A DNA stretch of 64,000 nucleotides, taken from the NCBI GenBank assembly GCA_012270485.1, contig JAAXIF010000098.1:142909-206908 (forward strand), given 5' to 3'. The notes beneath the pieces were generated by a model, which had not been told where the DNA came from, ran no database searches, and saw nothing but the letters and a program-made list of their open reading frames with translations. Below are positions 51,108-60,129 of the stretch, piece by piece; positions within the stretch are counted from its first letter, which is position 1; each line of letters starts with the position of its first letter. The translations under genes were made by a program, and so were the position numbers. The stretch comes from Sphingobacteriales bacterium. Its GTDB lineage: Bacteria > Bacteroidota > Bacteroidia > Chitinophagales > Chitinophagaceae.

Positions 51108-53115
51108 ATGCCGGTTCTACCCAGGCTTCATTTTCTTTTAATAAATTGATCAGCTCATCCACCGCCACTTCACTATCTACATTTCGTTTGACTACTTCTT
51201 TTCCTTTGTACAAAGTGATCTTACCAACACCACTTCCCACATATCCAAAATCAGCATCTGCCATTTCACCCGGACCATTCACAATACATCCCATGATGGC
51301 GATCTTTACACCTTTCAAATGATTGGTAACCGAGCGAATCTTTGCAGTGGTCTCTTGCAGATCAAACAAAGTTCTTCCGCAACTCGGACAAGAAATGTAT
51401 TCTGTTTTGGAAATACGTGTTCTTGTTGCTTGCAGAATACTGAAAGCCGTACTATTGATGAATTGTTCGACTGAAGTATTGGTCATATAGTTTCTGCCAC
51501 TGGTATCTGCATGACCTTTTTCTGATTGCTGTAAGTAACTGTTGACAGACATCCCAAAACAAACTCCGTCACCAAAACCATCGAGTAATAAAGCACCTGC
51601 CTCGGTTGCATAATGAATAAGGTGTTCATCAGCTGTTTGCCAGTTACTGTCAACGATCAGCACCACGGGATTATTCACTTGCTGTTGCATCAGCTCTACA
51701 AAAGCCCTGCGCACCGAAGGCATGGCGTGATCATTGGTACTACTCAAACAAAGTACCACGGTTTTATCAGCTGCTAGTTCTTGTAATTCAGCAGGGGTAG
51801 CAAGTGTACCATCATTGTAACAGTCCAGCATCACAAAATTCAACTGTTGGCTTTTTGCTGAACCCTTGAGAAAATTTTTTACATCATCAATGGGAAAGTA
51901 TTTATCATGATCCGCTGCTTTTTTCCAGGTACTCGTATCAACAATCACTTTTAAAGTTCCCGGCAAAGCGAAATCAGGTATTTGGTCTCCGGTGAAAATA
52001 TAATCTGCTGCCATATCGCTGATATTCCATTTATCAGTAGCAGCATCATAGGTATATCCAACAGCACTAAGTTTTTCAGGAGTCAGTGCATCCAGCTTAC
52101 TGAGGTCGGCTATCACAACCGGTACTTGTTTTCCGCCAATATTACTCACTTCAAAACTTTCACGTCTTTGATAGTTGAACGGATCATAGGTGAGCTTTTC
52201 AATAGCCGGAATATGTTGTGTTTGTCTGGTTGAACTTGTATAACGTTTCACAAGATCACGACAAACAGGAATTTCAAACTCTGGATCTTCTGTTAAACTC
52301 ACACGAACAGTATCACCAATCCCATCTTCCAATAAAGTACCAATACCTGCAGCACTTTTCACGCGACCATCTTCGCCATCACCGGCTTCTGTTACTCCTA
52401 AGTGTAGTGGATAACATTCACCAAATTCAGCATCCATCTGTTGAATCAATAATCGATATGCCTGCACCATTACTTGTGGGTTACTGGCTTTCATGCTCAA
52501 TACAATGTTGTGAAAACTTTCATAGCGGGCGATGCGCAGAAATTCCATGGCACTTTCTACCATACCCATCGGTGTATCGCCATATCGACTCATGATACGA
52601 TCACTCAGAGAACCATGATTGGTGCCGATGCGCATGGCAGTTCCATATTCTTTACAAATACGAACCAGTGGTGTGAATCTTTCCTGGATACGTTCTATTT
52701 CTTCTGCATAATCAGCATCGGTATACTCAATCAGTTCAAATTTCTTTTTATCGACATAGTTACCCGGATTTACACGTACTTTCTCTACAATTCTGGCAGC
52801 GATCTCAGCGGCATTGGGTGTAAAATGAATATCTGCCACTAATGGGGTATGATACCCTCTTTTACGAAGTTCATTTTTAATATTGAGCAAGTTTTCTGCT
52901 TCTTTCTTACTGGGAGCGGTAATACGCACCAGTTCAGCCCCCGCTTCAATACAACGAATGCTTTGTTCTACTGTTGCCAGCGTATCCATGGTATCGGTAG
53001 TGGTCATGGTTTGTAACCGGATGGGGTGGAAATTACCCAGCAAAAGATCACCAATACGCACTTCTTTGGTCTTCAATCGGTTGTACTGTGTGAGGGAATG
53101 ACAGTATGCTTGCAT
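51103..53115 (-). CDS. ispG: (E)-4-hydroxy-3-methylbut-2-enyl-diphosphate synthase, long form
   Basis: 670 residues, about 300 more than the enteric enzyme, as in the Bacteroidota form with an extra domain between TIM barrel and iron-sulfur domain. The barrel starts VRIGDLLLGNFHPIRLQTMT and continues with RVNPGNYVDKKKFELIEYTD and LGVTEAGDGEDGRVKSAAGI. The iron-sulfur end has ISCPSCGRTLFDL and GCIVNGPGEMADADFGYVGS, with cysteines for a [4Fe-4S] cluster. It reduces MEcPP to HMBPP in the non-mevalonate isoprenoid pathway. A TAAATTTG box lies 17 bp upstream. Confidence 0.96.
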   Translation of the reverse strand: MQAYCHSLTQYNRLKTKEVRIGDLLLGNFHPIRLQTMTTTDTMDTLATVEQSIRCIEAGAELVRITAPSKKEAENLLNIKNELRKRGYHTPLVADIHFTPNAAEIAARIVEKVRVNPGNYVDKKKFELIEYTDADYAEEIERIQERFTPLVRICKEYGTAMRIGTNHGSLSDRIMSRYGDTPMGMVESAMEFLRIARYESFHNIVLSMKASNPQVMVQAYRLLIQQMDAEFGECYPLHLGVTEAGDGEDGRVKSAAGIGTLLEDGIGDTVRVSLTEDPEFEIPVCRDLVKRYTSSTRQTQHIPAIEKLTYDPFNYQRRESFEVSNIGGKQVPVVIADLSKLDALTPEKLSAVGYTYDAATDKWNISDMAADYIFTGDQIPDFALPGTLKVIVDTSTWKKAADHDKYFPIDDVKNFLKGSAKSQQLNFVMLDCYNDGTLATPAELQELAADKTVVLCLSSTNDHAMPSVRRAFVELMQQQVNNPVVLIVDSNWQTADEHLIHYATEAGALLLDGFGDGVCFGMSVNSYLQQSEKGHADTSGRNYMTNTSVEQFINSTAFSILQATRTRISKTEYISCPSCGRTLFDLQETTAKIRSVTNHLKGVKIAIMGCIVNGPGEMADADFGYVGSGVGKITLYKGKEVVKRNVDSEVAVDELINLLKENEAWVEPAS

Positions 53116-53132
53116 AAATGAGATATGAGGTA

Positions 53133-53140
53133 CAAATTTA
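53133..53140 (-). promoter_or_regulatory. -7 promoter box (TAAATTTG) of ispG
   Basis: Exact TAnnTTTG match on the minus strand, ending 17 bp before the ATG at 53115. Same sequence as the icmF box. Confidence 0.6.
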
Positions 53141-53365
53141 GCGTGAAATCGCCTGATTTAGTGTTTAAAACGGATAGGCTTCGTTACTTGTTCGGGCTTT
53201 TTCGAATTTCCTAGGGACCATGACCGTGCTTGCTTCGGGTTTTCTTCGGGAATACCTTAGATAGATAAGGGGAGTATCAGCTGAGCCCTAGGGGGAGGGT
53301 TGATATAGTAAGAATGGGGATTGGATGAACATCAAATGAAAGTAGAATGAATCCCGCTTGGAATA

Positions 53366-53420
53366 CGGACTTATAACGGACTTGTAGCGGACTTGTAACG
53401 GAGTTATAACGGGGTGTTAC
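53366..53420 (+). repeat. Five tandem 11-bp units
   Basis: Units in order: CGGACTTATAA, CGGACTTGTAG, CGGACTTGTAA, CGGAGTTATAA, CGGGGTGTTAC. The last is diverged. Non-coding, in a gene-free region. Confidence 0.85.
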
Positions 53421-53556
53421 CCGGATCCGCCAAGCACCCCATTTTGCAGGGTAGTTTTCTCAAAGAGAAATCGAGGATCTTTTCTTTTTAAGGGGTTGGC
53501 AGTGTTTTGAAATAATCGTGGCTATATGAGGCTTAAAATGTTAAATCGAAATATAA

Positions 53557-53664
53557 TGATGGAACGCAGATCTTTATGATGGGTTATGATAGTAATAAAA
53601 AATCCGCGCTAACCATAATAATCATGTCCAAAGGACTCCGGTGGAGAAAATCTGCGTTCCATCA
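53557..53664. repeat. Palindromic dispersed element, copy A
   Basis: Ends 53557-53571 and 53650-53664 are perfect 15-nt inverted repeats (TGATGGAACGCAGAT and its complement). The interior and the CGCGAT just outside match copy B at 59239-59330. No coding capacity or transposase. Confidence 0.75.
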
Positions 53665-53676
53665 ATCGCGATATAA

Positions 53677-53710
53677 AACTTTTGGAAAGTTCCGAAACTT
53701 TCCAAAAGTT
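53677..53710 (-). terminator. Perfect 15-bp hairpin after the DUF885 gene
   Basis: Arms 53677-53691 and 53696-53710 are fully complementary around CCGA. It starts 28 nt after the DUF885 stop on the minus strand and is followed there by a short TTTTAT, so it likely ends the hydroxyproline operon. Confidence 0.75.
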
Positions 53711-53738
53711 AATTCGACTCATACAATAAGCAAAAAAA

Positions 53739-55517
53739 TTACTCACTATAAAATCTCCAACTAGTTTTAAAATTCTCAGTCAATGGTTGCTTGGTCAAAA
53801 TAGCTCTTACCATTTCAACAGGCATACTATTCAACGACATCACTGCATCGTGATATTGTTTGTAGGTCATCTTACCAGTATCTACCAATTCTTTTTTCAG
53901 CGCATAGAACTGTCTGCCTCCTGTTAAGTATGCCAGCTGATACAGCGGTGGATAACGACCTGTAAATGAACGACGCACTTCACCTTCTGCATTGGCTCTT
54001 TCATGACCTACTCTGTCTACTAAAAAATCAATACACTCTTGGGGTGTCCATTTACCCATATGATAATTCAAAGAGAAAATAATTCTGGCGCAACGATGCA
54101 TGTGCCAGAAGAGCATACCAATTCTGTCTTCCGGTGTTTTAGCAAACTGCATATCCCATAAAATCAATTCCCAATACAATGCCCATCCTTCGCCCCAGAA
54201 GGGTGTGCCGAAATTGCGATAGGTTCTGGTTCTGGTATTCACAAACTGTTGCAGGTTATGTCCGGCAATCAGTTCATGATGTACTGTTGCTTTTGAAAAA
54301 TGCGGATTGTTACCACGCATACTCATCATCCTGTCTTCATACGTCATGGTATTGGTTGGATAAGAGATGATGATATCAGCACCTCCTAAAAAGAATGGGG
54401 CTATCAATTGTCTTTCAGGAGACATCATCATCATGCCCCAGGTTTCTTCTGCCAATGATGGAATGGTAATGAGGTTGTTCTTTTTGAGAAAATCAATTGA
54501 CTCTGTATATAATTTTAAAATTGCTTCAGGTTGCTTTCCCGGTGGAACATACAAGGTTTTTACTTTCTCCAATGCTGCTTTCCAGTTATCACCAAAACCC
54601 ATTTCTTTAGAAGCTTTCAACATTTCAGCATCACACCATGCAAATTCTTTATTCGCAATATCAATCAACTCTTCAGGAGTATAGGGAATCATTTCACTTT
54701 GTAATTGTTTGATAAGATTCGCTTTTCCAGCTCTTACACCTACAATACCGCTGTTATCACTTGCTGTTAACGAACTACTGGCTTTTGTTTTCCATGCGCC
54801 TGCATAAGCTGTTAAAGCCTCATCCAAAGATTTATGCACCGTTGGTATCCACCAGGTAAACATGGGATCATAACCATTGTAAAAATCAAATACACTTTGT
54901 AATGTCTGACGAAGATTGTTGATCACTTCTCCCGCTGTATACACAGATTCAGCATCGATCACTTTTTCTTCTTTTAATTTTGCTTGTAAGGATTTGATCT
55001 CTGTAATCATGGCGGCCCAATCTTTTGCCACTCCTTCTGCATTGGGCTGATAGCCTCTTCTGCGTTGCTGTTCCAACGCATATACTTTGGGTGCAAAAGG
55101 AAGCCACTGACTCAATTTTGAAACTTCATTGGCTTCTGTTACCAATTGCTCCATTCTTTCGGTCAGATCTCTCTTGAATAAGATATAATCCACCTTACAC
55201 TCTTGTGAAAGATTTTTGAAATCAACAGCTGCCAGCTTTTTCTGATACTCTTGCACCAACTGTTGTAACCGCTTATTTTTTTCCGGAGAACCGATGCTTG
55301 CATCGGCTCCACCACCAAAACCACCACTTCTTGAAGAAGCAGGACTATAATACCTGCTCAGTGTACGATTATCAGCAGCATACTGCTGAATCAATGTTGG
55401 CATTTCCTGACAAGGAACATAGGTCTCTTTTGAAACCTGTGCAAGCGCTTGTTGTGGCAATGCACAGAACATAGTGCCTGTTAGTAGCAGTGCAAGGAGC
55501 AATTGTTGTTGTTTCAT
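53739..55517 (-). CDS. Secreted DUF885-family metallopeptidase-like protein
   Basis: 592 residues from the ATG at 55517. Signal peptide MKQQQLLLALLLTGTMFCAL, cleavage near ALAQ. DUF885 proteins are mostly helical; the metal site is HHELIAGHNLQQF (HExxxGH type), with the downstream EGWALYWELILWD supplying a further glutamate. They are expected to be zinc peptidases. A start at 55553 would place residues before the signal peptide. It is the last gene of the operon 59112-53739, 47 nt after the epimerase. It could release proline or hydroxyproline-containing peptides outside the cytoplasm, which is inference from context. Confidence 0.85.
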   Translation of the reverse strand: MKQQQLLLALLLTGTMFCALPQQALAQVSKETYVPCQEMPTLIQQYAADNRTLSRYYSPASSRSGGFGGGADASIGSPEKNKRLQQLVQEYQKKLAAVDFKNLSQECKVDYILFKRDLTERMEQLVTEANEVSKLSQWLPFAPKVYALEQQRRRGYQPNAEGVAKDWAAMITEIKSLQAKLKEEKVIDAESVYTAGEVINNLRQTLQSVFDFYNGYDPMFTWWIPTVHKSLDEALTAYAGAWKTKASSSLTASDNSGIVGVRAGKANLIKQLQSEMIPYTPEELIDIANKEFAWCDAEMLKASKEMGFGDNWKAALEKVKTLYVPPGKQPEAILKLYTESIDFLKKNNLITIPSLAEETWGMMMMSPERQLIAPFFLGGADIIISYPTNTMTYEDRMMSMRGNNPHFSKATVHHELIAGHNLQQFVNTRTRTYRNFGTPFWGEGWALYWELILWDMQFAKTPEDRIGMLFWHMHRCARIIFSLNYHMGKWTPQECIDFLVDRVGHERANAEGEVRRSFTGRYPPLYQLAYLTGGRQFYALKKELVDTGKMTYKQYHDAVMSLNSMPVEMVRAILTKQPLTENFKTSWRFYSE

Positions 55518-55564
55518 ATAGCTGTTTTGGTAGTTTGTTGTATAAAATTTCAATGACCCAATAT

Positions 55565-56566
55565 TTATATCACTTGAAACCCATGTGCATAGGGATCATC
55601 ATCATCAATGATGATCGTATTATATCCTGTTACCCTTGCCCAACCTTCAATACTTGGAACAATAGCCGGTTGTCCATTTACCGTAGTTTCTGCTTCAATC
55701 CTTCCGGTAAAAGTTGAGCCGATAATGCTTTCATGAATGAATGCATCGCCCTTTTTTAGTTTCCCTTTTGCATACCATTGTGCCATACGTGCCGAGGTTC
55801 CGGTACCACAAGGAGAACGATCGATGGCTTTATCGCCATAGAATACAGCATTGCGTGCTGTTGATGTAGGTACGATGGGTTTGCCTGTCCATAACAAATG
55901 ACTTAACCCTTTGATATTTTCATTTTCAGGATGAATAAAACTATATTGTTCATTCAATAATTTTCTGCAGACCCTACTCCATGAGATCAATTGATCGGCA
56001 GTATAGTGTTCAAGACCCGGGAAATTTTCCTGTGGATCTACAATGGCATAAAAATTACCGCCATAAGCGACGTCTACTTTGATCTTGCCTAGATCCGGGC
56101 ATTCCACTTCTAGATCTGAAGCATATAAAAACGCAGGAACATTCGTGAGCTTTACTGACACGACTTTTTTTCCTTCTTGCTTGTATTCAATGAGTACCAA
56201 ACCCGCAGGTGTTTCGATTCTTAATTGACCCGGTGTTTTGGGTGTTACCAATCCTTCTTCAACGGCAATGGTAATGGTACCAATGGTTCCATGTCCACAC
56301 ATGGGCAAGCAACCACTGGTCTCAATGAACAACACCCCAATATCATTTTGCGGATCATTAGGTGGGTATAGAATACTTCCACTCATCATATCATGCCCAC
56401 GTGGCTCAAACATCAATCCTTTTCTGATCCAATCGTATTCACGAAGAAAATGTAATCGCTTTTCCATCATGGAACCACCTTCCAGTAAAGGACCACCACC
56501 TGCTACGAGACGAACAGGATTGCCACAAGTATGTGCATCAATACAAAAGAATTTTTTATATGCCAT
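55565..56566 (-). CDS. 4-hydroxyproline 2-epimerase (proline racemase family)
   Basis: 333 residues. The two catalytic cysteines of the Cys-Cys class are present: MCGHGTIG (Cys90) and SPCGTGTSAR (Cys253). FCIDAHTCGNPVRLV is the family opening, and HTCG instead of HT-x-G at the start fits epimerases acting on trans-4-hydroxy-L-proline. The enzyme turns it into cis-4-hydroxy-D-proline. The adjacent deaminase and semialdehyde dehydrogenase genes support this substrate over free proline. It is the third gene of the operon, 31 nt after the dehydrogenase. Confidence 0.9.
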   Translation of the reverse strand: MAYKKFFCIDAHTCGNPVRLVAGGGPLLEGGSMMEKRLHFLREYDWIRKGLMFEPRGHDMMSGSILYPPNDPQNDIGVLFIETSGCLPMCGHGTIGTITIAVEEGLVTPKTPGQLRIETPAGLVLIEYKQEGKKVVSVKLTNVPAFLYASDLEVECPDLGKIKVDVAYGGNFYAIVDPQENFPGLEHYTADQLISWSRVCRKLLNEQYSFIHPENENIKGLSHLLWTGKPIVPTSTARNAVFYGDKAIDRSPCGTGTSARMAQWYAKGKLKKGDAFIHESIIGSTFTGRIEAETTVNGQPAIVPSIEGWARVTGYNTIIIDDDDPYAHGFQVI

Positions 56567-56597
56567 TATAATATTGTCGTTGGTCGATCAAACTTAA

Positions 56598-58184
56598 TCA
56601 GATAGCATCACGTGTATAAGCTCCATTTACTTTACGCATAATACCTGCTGTATTTTCATTTTGCAAATACAAAGGCAGTAATTCCTGTGGACAATCCTGA
56701 TAACATAACGGTCTTACAAATCTGCGAATTGCTTCTGTTCCAACAGAAGTAGTTCTTGCATCTGTAGTAGCCGGAAATGGACCTCCATGTACCATTGCAT
56801 GACAAACTTCTACACCGGTAGGTACATTATTGAAAATAATCCTGCCTGTTTTTTGTTGTAAAATATCTACTACAGATGAATATCTTTTCAACTCATCGGT
56901 AGTACCAAATACAGAACCGGTCAATTGTCCATGTAATGTTTGTAAAGCAGTTTCCAATTCTGTTCTGTCATCACATATTACTATCAAAGAACATGGGCCA
57001 AATACTTCGTCTTGTAATGATAAATCTCGTATAAAATCCTGAGCATTCACAGTGAATAAAGCCGCAGTTCCTTGATATACTTGCCCCTGATCTTCTCCAA
57101 TGAACAATGCTTTTACTCCTTTGGTTTGTGCAACTCTTGATCTTTCTGCATAATACGCTTTACAAATATGTTGATTCAACATAGTTGCCGCTGCCGCATT
57201 TGAAAGTGCGGCTATCAGTGATTCAGTAAATGCCTCTGATGCTTTTGATCGGATAACAAATAATAAACCCGGATTGGTACAGAATTGCCCAACACCCAGT
57301 GTAATAGATGCCGCTAAAGTAGTAGCTGTTTCCGCTGTTTTCAATGCCAATGTTTCCGGTAATAAAATAACAGGATTGATGCTACTCATCTCTGCATACA
57401 ATGGTATCGGCTCTTTTCTTTTCTGTGTAACGGTATTGTACAATGCCATTCCTGCGCGATAAGAACCGGTGAAACCAATAGCTTTGATGGATGGCTCTAA
57501 GGCAAGTCTTTGTCCCAATAGGGCCCCTTCGCCATTCAGTGAAGAGAATACACCATCAGGCATTCCTGTTCTTTCAGCCGCTTTTCTAATAGCATGGGCC
57601 ATCAGTTCATTGGTACCTGCATGAGCACTGTGTGCTTTCACGATGACAGGGCAACCTGCGGCCAATGCAGAGGCGGTATCTCCTCCTGCCGTAGAAAAAG
57701 CAAAAGGAAAATTGCTTGCAGCAAATACGGCTACCGGTCCAACAGGCTGCAATATTCTTCTGATATCTGAGCGAGGCAGTGGCTTTCTTTCGGGCATTGC
57801 TGTATCTATCACTGCATCTGCCCAAGAGCCTTCTCGGAGTAACGTAGCAAAAAGTTTGAGTTGATTCATGGTGCGGTCTCTTTCGCCTGTCAACCTTGGT
57901 AAGGGCAATCCGGTTTCCAGGTGGGCACGCTCCAATAAAAAATCTCCGATGTTCAATATCTCTTCTGCTATAGCTTCCAGAAAAATGGCTCTTTGTATAA
58001 AAGCGGTCTTGCTGAAAATTATAAAAGCTGCTACCGATTTTTTGATAGCTACTTCAATTTCTTCATCAGTTGCAACATGAAAATGTTCCGGTAAATAAGT
58101 TCTTTGAAGGGTACTAAAAGACTGGAATGATCCTTTGCCTTTTGCAGTTACTTCAAATCCGATAATGTTATGCCCTTGTAGCAT
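56598..58184 (-). CDS. Alpha-ketoglutaric semialdehyde dehydrogenase, NADP-type ALDH
   Basis: 528 residues of the aldehyde dehydrogenase superfamily. Landmarks: FAASNFPFAFSTAGGDTASA, GFTGSYRAG, the catalytic glutamate in PLYAEMSSINPVIL, and the nucleophile in GVGQFCTNPGLLFV. The pattern and length match 2,5-dioxovalerate dehydrogenases, which oxidise the semialdehyde to 2-oxoglutarate, the last step of hydroxyproline (or pentose/glucarate) breakdown. It starts 1 nt after the stop of the deaminase gene, so they are tightly coupled. Confidence 0.9.
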   Translation of the reverse strand: MLQGHNIIGFEVTAKGKGSFQSFSTLQRTYLPEHFHVATDEEIEVAIKKSVAAFIIFSKTAFIQRAIFLEAIAEEILNIGDFLLERAHLETGLPLPRLTGERDRTMNQLKLFATLLREGSWADAVIDTAMPERKPLPRSDIRRILQPVGPVAVFAASNFPFAFSTAGGDTASALAAGCPVIVKAHSAHAGTNELMAHAIRKAAERTGMPDGVFSSLNGEGALLGQRLALEPSIKAIGFTGSYRAGMALYNTVTQKRKEPIPLYAEMSSINPVILLPETLALKTAETATTLAASITLGVGQFCTNPGLLFVIRSKASEAFTESLIAALSNAAAATMLNQHICKAYYAERSRVAQTKGVKALFIGEDQGQVYQGTAALFTVNAQDFIRDLSLQDEVFGPCSLIVICDDRTELETALQTLHGQLTGSVFGTTDELKRYSSVVDILQQKTGRIIFNNVPTGVEVCHAMVHGGPFPATTDARTTSVGTEAIRRFVRPLCYQDCPQELLPLYLQNENTAGIMRKVNGAYTRDAI

Positions 58185-58185
58185 C

Positions 58186-59112
58186 CTACTTGTGTTTCAG
58201 GTTCAAATAATCTGGTAATGTTGGACGATTGGTCAATGCCGTTTCTATAATCGCAGTCACACGTTTCAACTCTTCCCCTTCCAGTGGCAAACGTGGTGCT
58301 CTGACATGTGTTGATCCAATACCGGTATGCGTTGCGGCCAGCTTGATATACTGAACCAATTTCGGATGAATATCCAGCTCCAATAAGGGCAGGAACCAAC
58401 GATAGATCTTTAAGGCTTCATCGATCATGCCCGCTTTCACTAAACGATAAACGGCTACTGTTTCCTGCGGAAAAGCATCTACCAAACCGGCAACCCAACC
58501 ATCTGCACCCATACACAAACTTTCCATAGCAAGGGTATCAACACCACAAAGAATATGAAAACGATCACCAAAACGATTGATCATTCTTGTTACATTGGAA
58601 ATATCCCGTGTAGATTCTTTTACCGCCTGAATATTTTTGTAGGGCACCATGGCTTCAAACATATCCAATGTAACATGAATCTTATAGTCAACGGGATTGT
58701 TATAGATCATGATGGGTAAAGAAGTAGAAGCTGCTACTGCTTTAAAATACTCCAATGTTTCTTTACTGTCTGCGTAGTAACGCATGGGGGGTAACAACAT
58801 CAACCCATCAGCCCCATTTTTCTCAGAATCCTGCGCCAGCTGAATAGCGGCTTTAGTGGTCTGCTCTGCAATATTGATAATGACAGGAAAATCTTTTGGA
58901 ATATGCTCCTTAGAATACAATAAGAGATCTCTTTTTTCTTCATTGGAAAGAGAACTTGCTTCACCAAGAGAGCCGCCGAGAATGATACCATCAACACCTG
59001 CATCTAACTGTGCGAAAAGATTTTTTTGGTACACTTCAAAATCAACAGCATCATCCTGTTTAAATGGTGTGAGAAGAGCAGGATAAACACCCTTCCATGT
59101 CAAATTAGCCAT
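58186..59112 (-). CDS. DHDPS-family deaminase, probable 1-pyrroline-4-hydroxy-2-carboxylate deaminase
   Basis: 308 residues, a TIM barrel with the family catalytic set: Lys165 in IQAVKESTRD (Schiff base), Tyr137 in IMIYNNP, and GSLGEASSL (50-54) in place of the GTTGE of true DapA. In this operon the likely reaction is removal of ammonia from 1-pyrroline-4-hydroxy-2-carboxylate to yield 2-oxoglutarate semialdehyde. A dihydrodipicolinate synthase or N-acetylneuraminate lyase role is less likely given the neighbours. It is the first gene of the operon. Confidence 0.85.
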   Translation of the reverse strand: MANLTWKGVYPALLTPFKQDDAVDFEVYQKNLFAQLDAGVDGIILGGSLGEASSLSNEEKRDLLLYSKEHIPKDFPVIINIAEQTTKAAIQLAQDSEKNGADGLMLLPPMRYYADSKETLEYFKAVAASTSLPIMIYNNPVDYKIHVTLDMFEAMVPYKNIQAVKESTRDISNVTRMINRFGDRFHILCGVDTLAMESLCMGADGWVAGLVDAFPQETVAVYRLVKAGMIDEALKIYRWFLPLLELDIHPKLVQYIKLAATHTGIGSTHVRAPRLPLEGEELKRVTAIIETALTNRPTLPDYLNLKHK

Positions 59113-59138
59113 ACTGAATAGTTTATAGGTTTAGACCC

Positions 59139-59164
59139 TTGGGAAAGTATTGGAATTTTCCCAA
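59139..59164. promoter_or_regulatory. Candidate operator upstream of the hydroxyproline operon
   Basis: TTGGGAAA-N10-TTTCCCAA, a perfect 8-bp dyad starting 27 bp before the first ATG (59112). No regulator gene is adjacent and no clear -7 box was read. Confidence 0.35.
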
Positions 59165-59238
59165 ATTGAATTCAACATTTTATACTGTAATATTAACGTA
59201 TTGAATTTTTAGAAGAAAGACATTAGTAAGAAAGTATA

Positions 59239-59330
59239 TTGATGGGACGCAGATTTTTATGATTTTTTATGATCAGCGCTGATTTTAGTGCTACTATCCT
59301 AACACATCATAAAAATCTGCGTCCCATCAA
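59239..59330. repeat. Palindromic dispersed element, copy B
   Basis: Perfect 25-nt inverted repeats at 59239-59263 and 59306-59330 flank a 42-nt interior that contains ATCAGCGCTGAT (59272-59283), another palindrome. The first 15 nt of each arm match copy A at 53557. The total of 92 bp has no coding capacity. Confidence 0.85.
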
Positions 59331-59386
59331 CCGCGATGCAAAAAAGTAGCGAATGAATATGTTGATGATTGGCTTTTTGTACTCCT

Positions 59387-60049
59387 TTAACCTTCTATCA
59401 TCGGCACTAAGCTCAAATAATCTTTAGTATACATGATCACATTAGTATACTTTTCAAATTCCTTTGCTTCATGCATTGTGGTCAGCACTACACATTTCAT
59501 TCCGGCATTCAACGCCGCTTCCACACCTTTTGGTGCATCTTCGAAAACGATACAGTCTGCAGGATCTACACCCAATTCTTCTGCACCTTTTAAAAAGGGT
59601 TCGGGATCGGGTTTGCTGTGTTTTACATGTTCTGCACCAATCACAGAATCAAAATAGTGTCTGATATTGAGACCATCAATCGCAAAATCAATATTGAATA
59701 AGATAGCGGCTGAGCCGATTCCCATTTTGATTCCTTTTTGTTTGGCGGTGGCAAGGAATGGTTCTAGTCCGGGTAAGGTTTTCATTTCAGGTCGATAAAG
59801 TGCCTGGTATTTTTTCTCCTTTTCCATTGATATATGATCCATTTCTTCTGCTGTAAAACGATCCGGACCAAAGATGCGGATCAGCAACTCCGTATTCTTA
59901 CCATACATCTGATGAGCAACTTCATCCCAAGTCAAGTTTGCACCCAGTTCTTTGGTCAGCACATCAAACCATACCTGTTTGTGATAATGCATATCATCGA
60001 TCATGGTTCCATTCAAGTCAAAAAGAAAAGCTTTGGCACTATGTAACAT
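59387..60049 (-). CDS. HAD-family phosphatase, beta-phosphoglucomutase-like
   Basis: 220 residues from the ATG at 60049. Motif I is FDLNGTMIDD, where the usual DxDG becomes DxNG: the first Asp (nucleophile) stays but the second is Asn. Motif III is KHSKPDPEPF and motif IV is IVFEDAPKGVEAALNAGMKC. A cap domain lies in between. The D-to-N change at the acid/base position is expected to weaken phosphotransfer from substrate. It could act as a phosphatase or mutase. The ORF extends to 60088 with a basic stretch unlikely to be translated. Confidence 0.85.
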   Translation of the reverse strand: MLHSAKAFLFDLNGTMIDDMHYHKQVWFDVLTKELGANLTWDEVAHQMYGKNTELLIRIFGPDRFTAEEMDHISMEKEKKYQALYRPEMKTLPGLEPFLATAKQKGIKMGIGSAAILFNIDFAIDGLNIRHYFDSVIGAEHVKHSKPDPEPFLKGAEELGVDPADCIVFEDAPKGVEAALNAGMKCVVLTTMHEAKEFEKYTNVIMYTKDYLSLVPMIEG

Positions 60050-60129
60050 CCGATAAATTTTGATGCACAAATTAATGCATGATGGCACAACAAATGATTA
60101 ATTTATTGATCAATACTTACCGATAGCTA

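Larger units (their letters stand above)
53116..53738. other. Gene-free region rich in repeats
   Basis: 623 bp between ispG and the DUF885 gene contain no supported gene. They hold the ispG promoter box (53133), an 11-bp tandem array (53366-53420), a palindromic element (53557-53664) and a perfect hairpin (53677-53710). The remainder (about 53145-53360 and 53421-53556) shows no recognisable feature. Confidence 0.75.

Noticed and set aside
53366-53420. CRISPR array
   Set aside because: Units of 11 bp follow each other directly without spacers and no cas gene is present.
53576-53764. 62-residue ORF on the plus strand
   Set aside because: It translates the palindromic element and hairpin; no RBS, no family signals and a biased amino-acid mix.
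59239-59330. Insertion sequence
   Set aside because: Only 92 bp with no transposase; at most a MITE/REP-like element.
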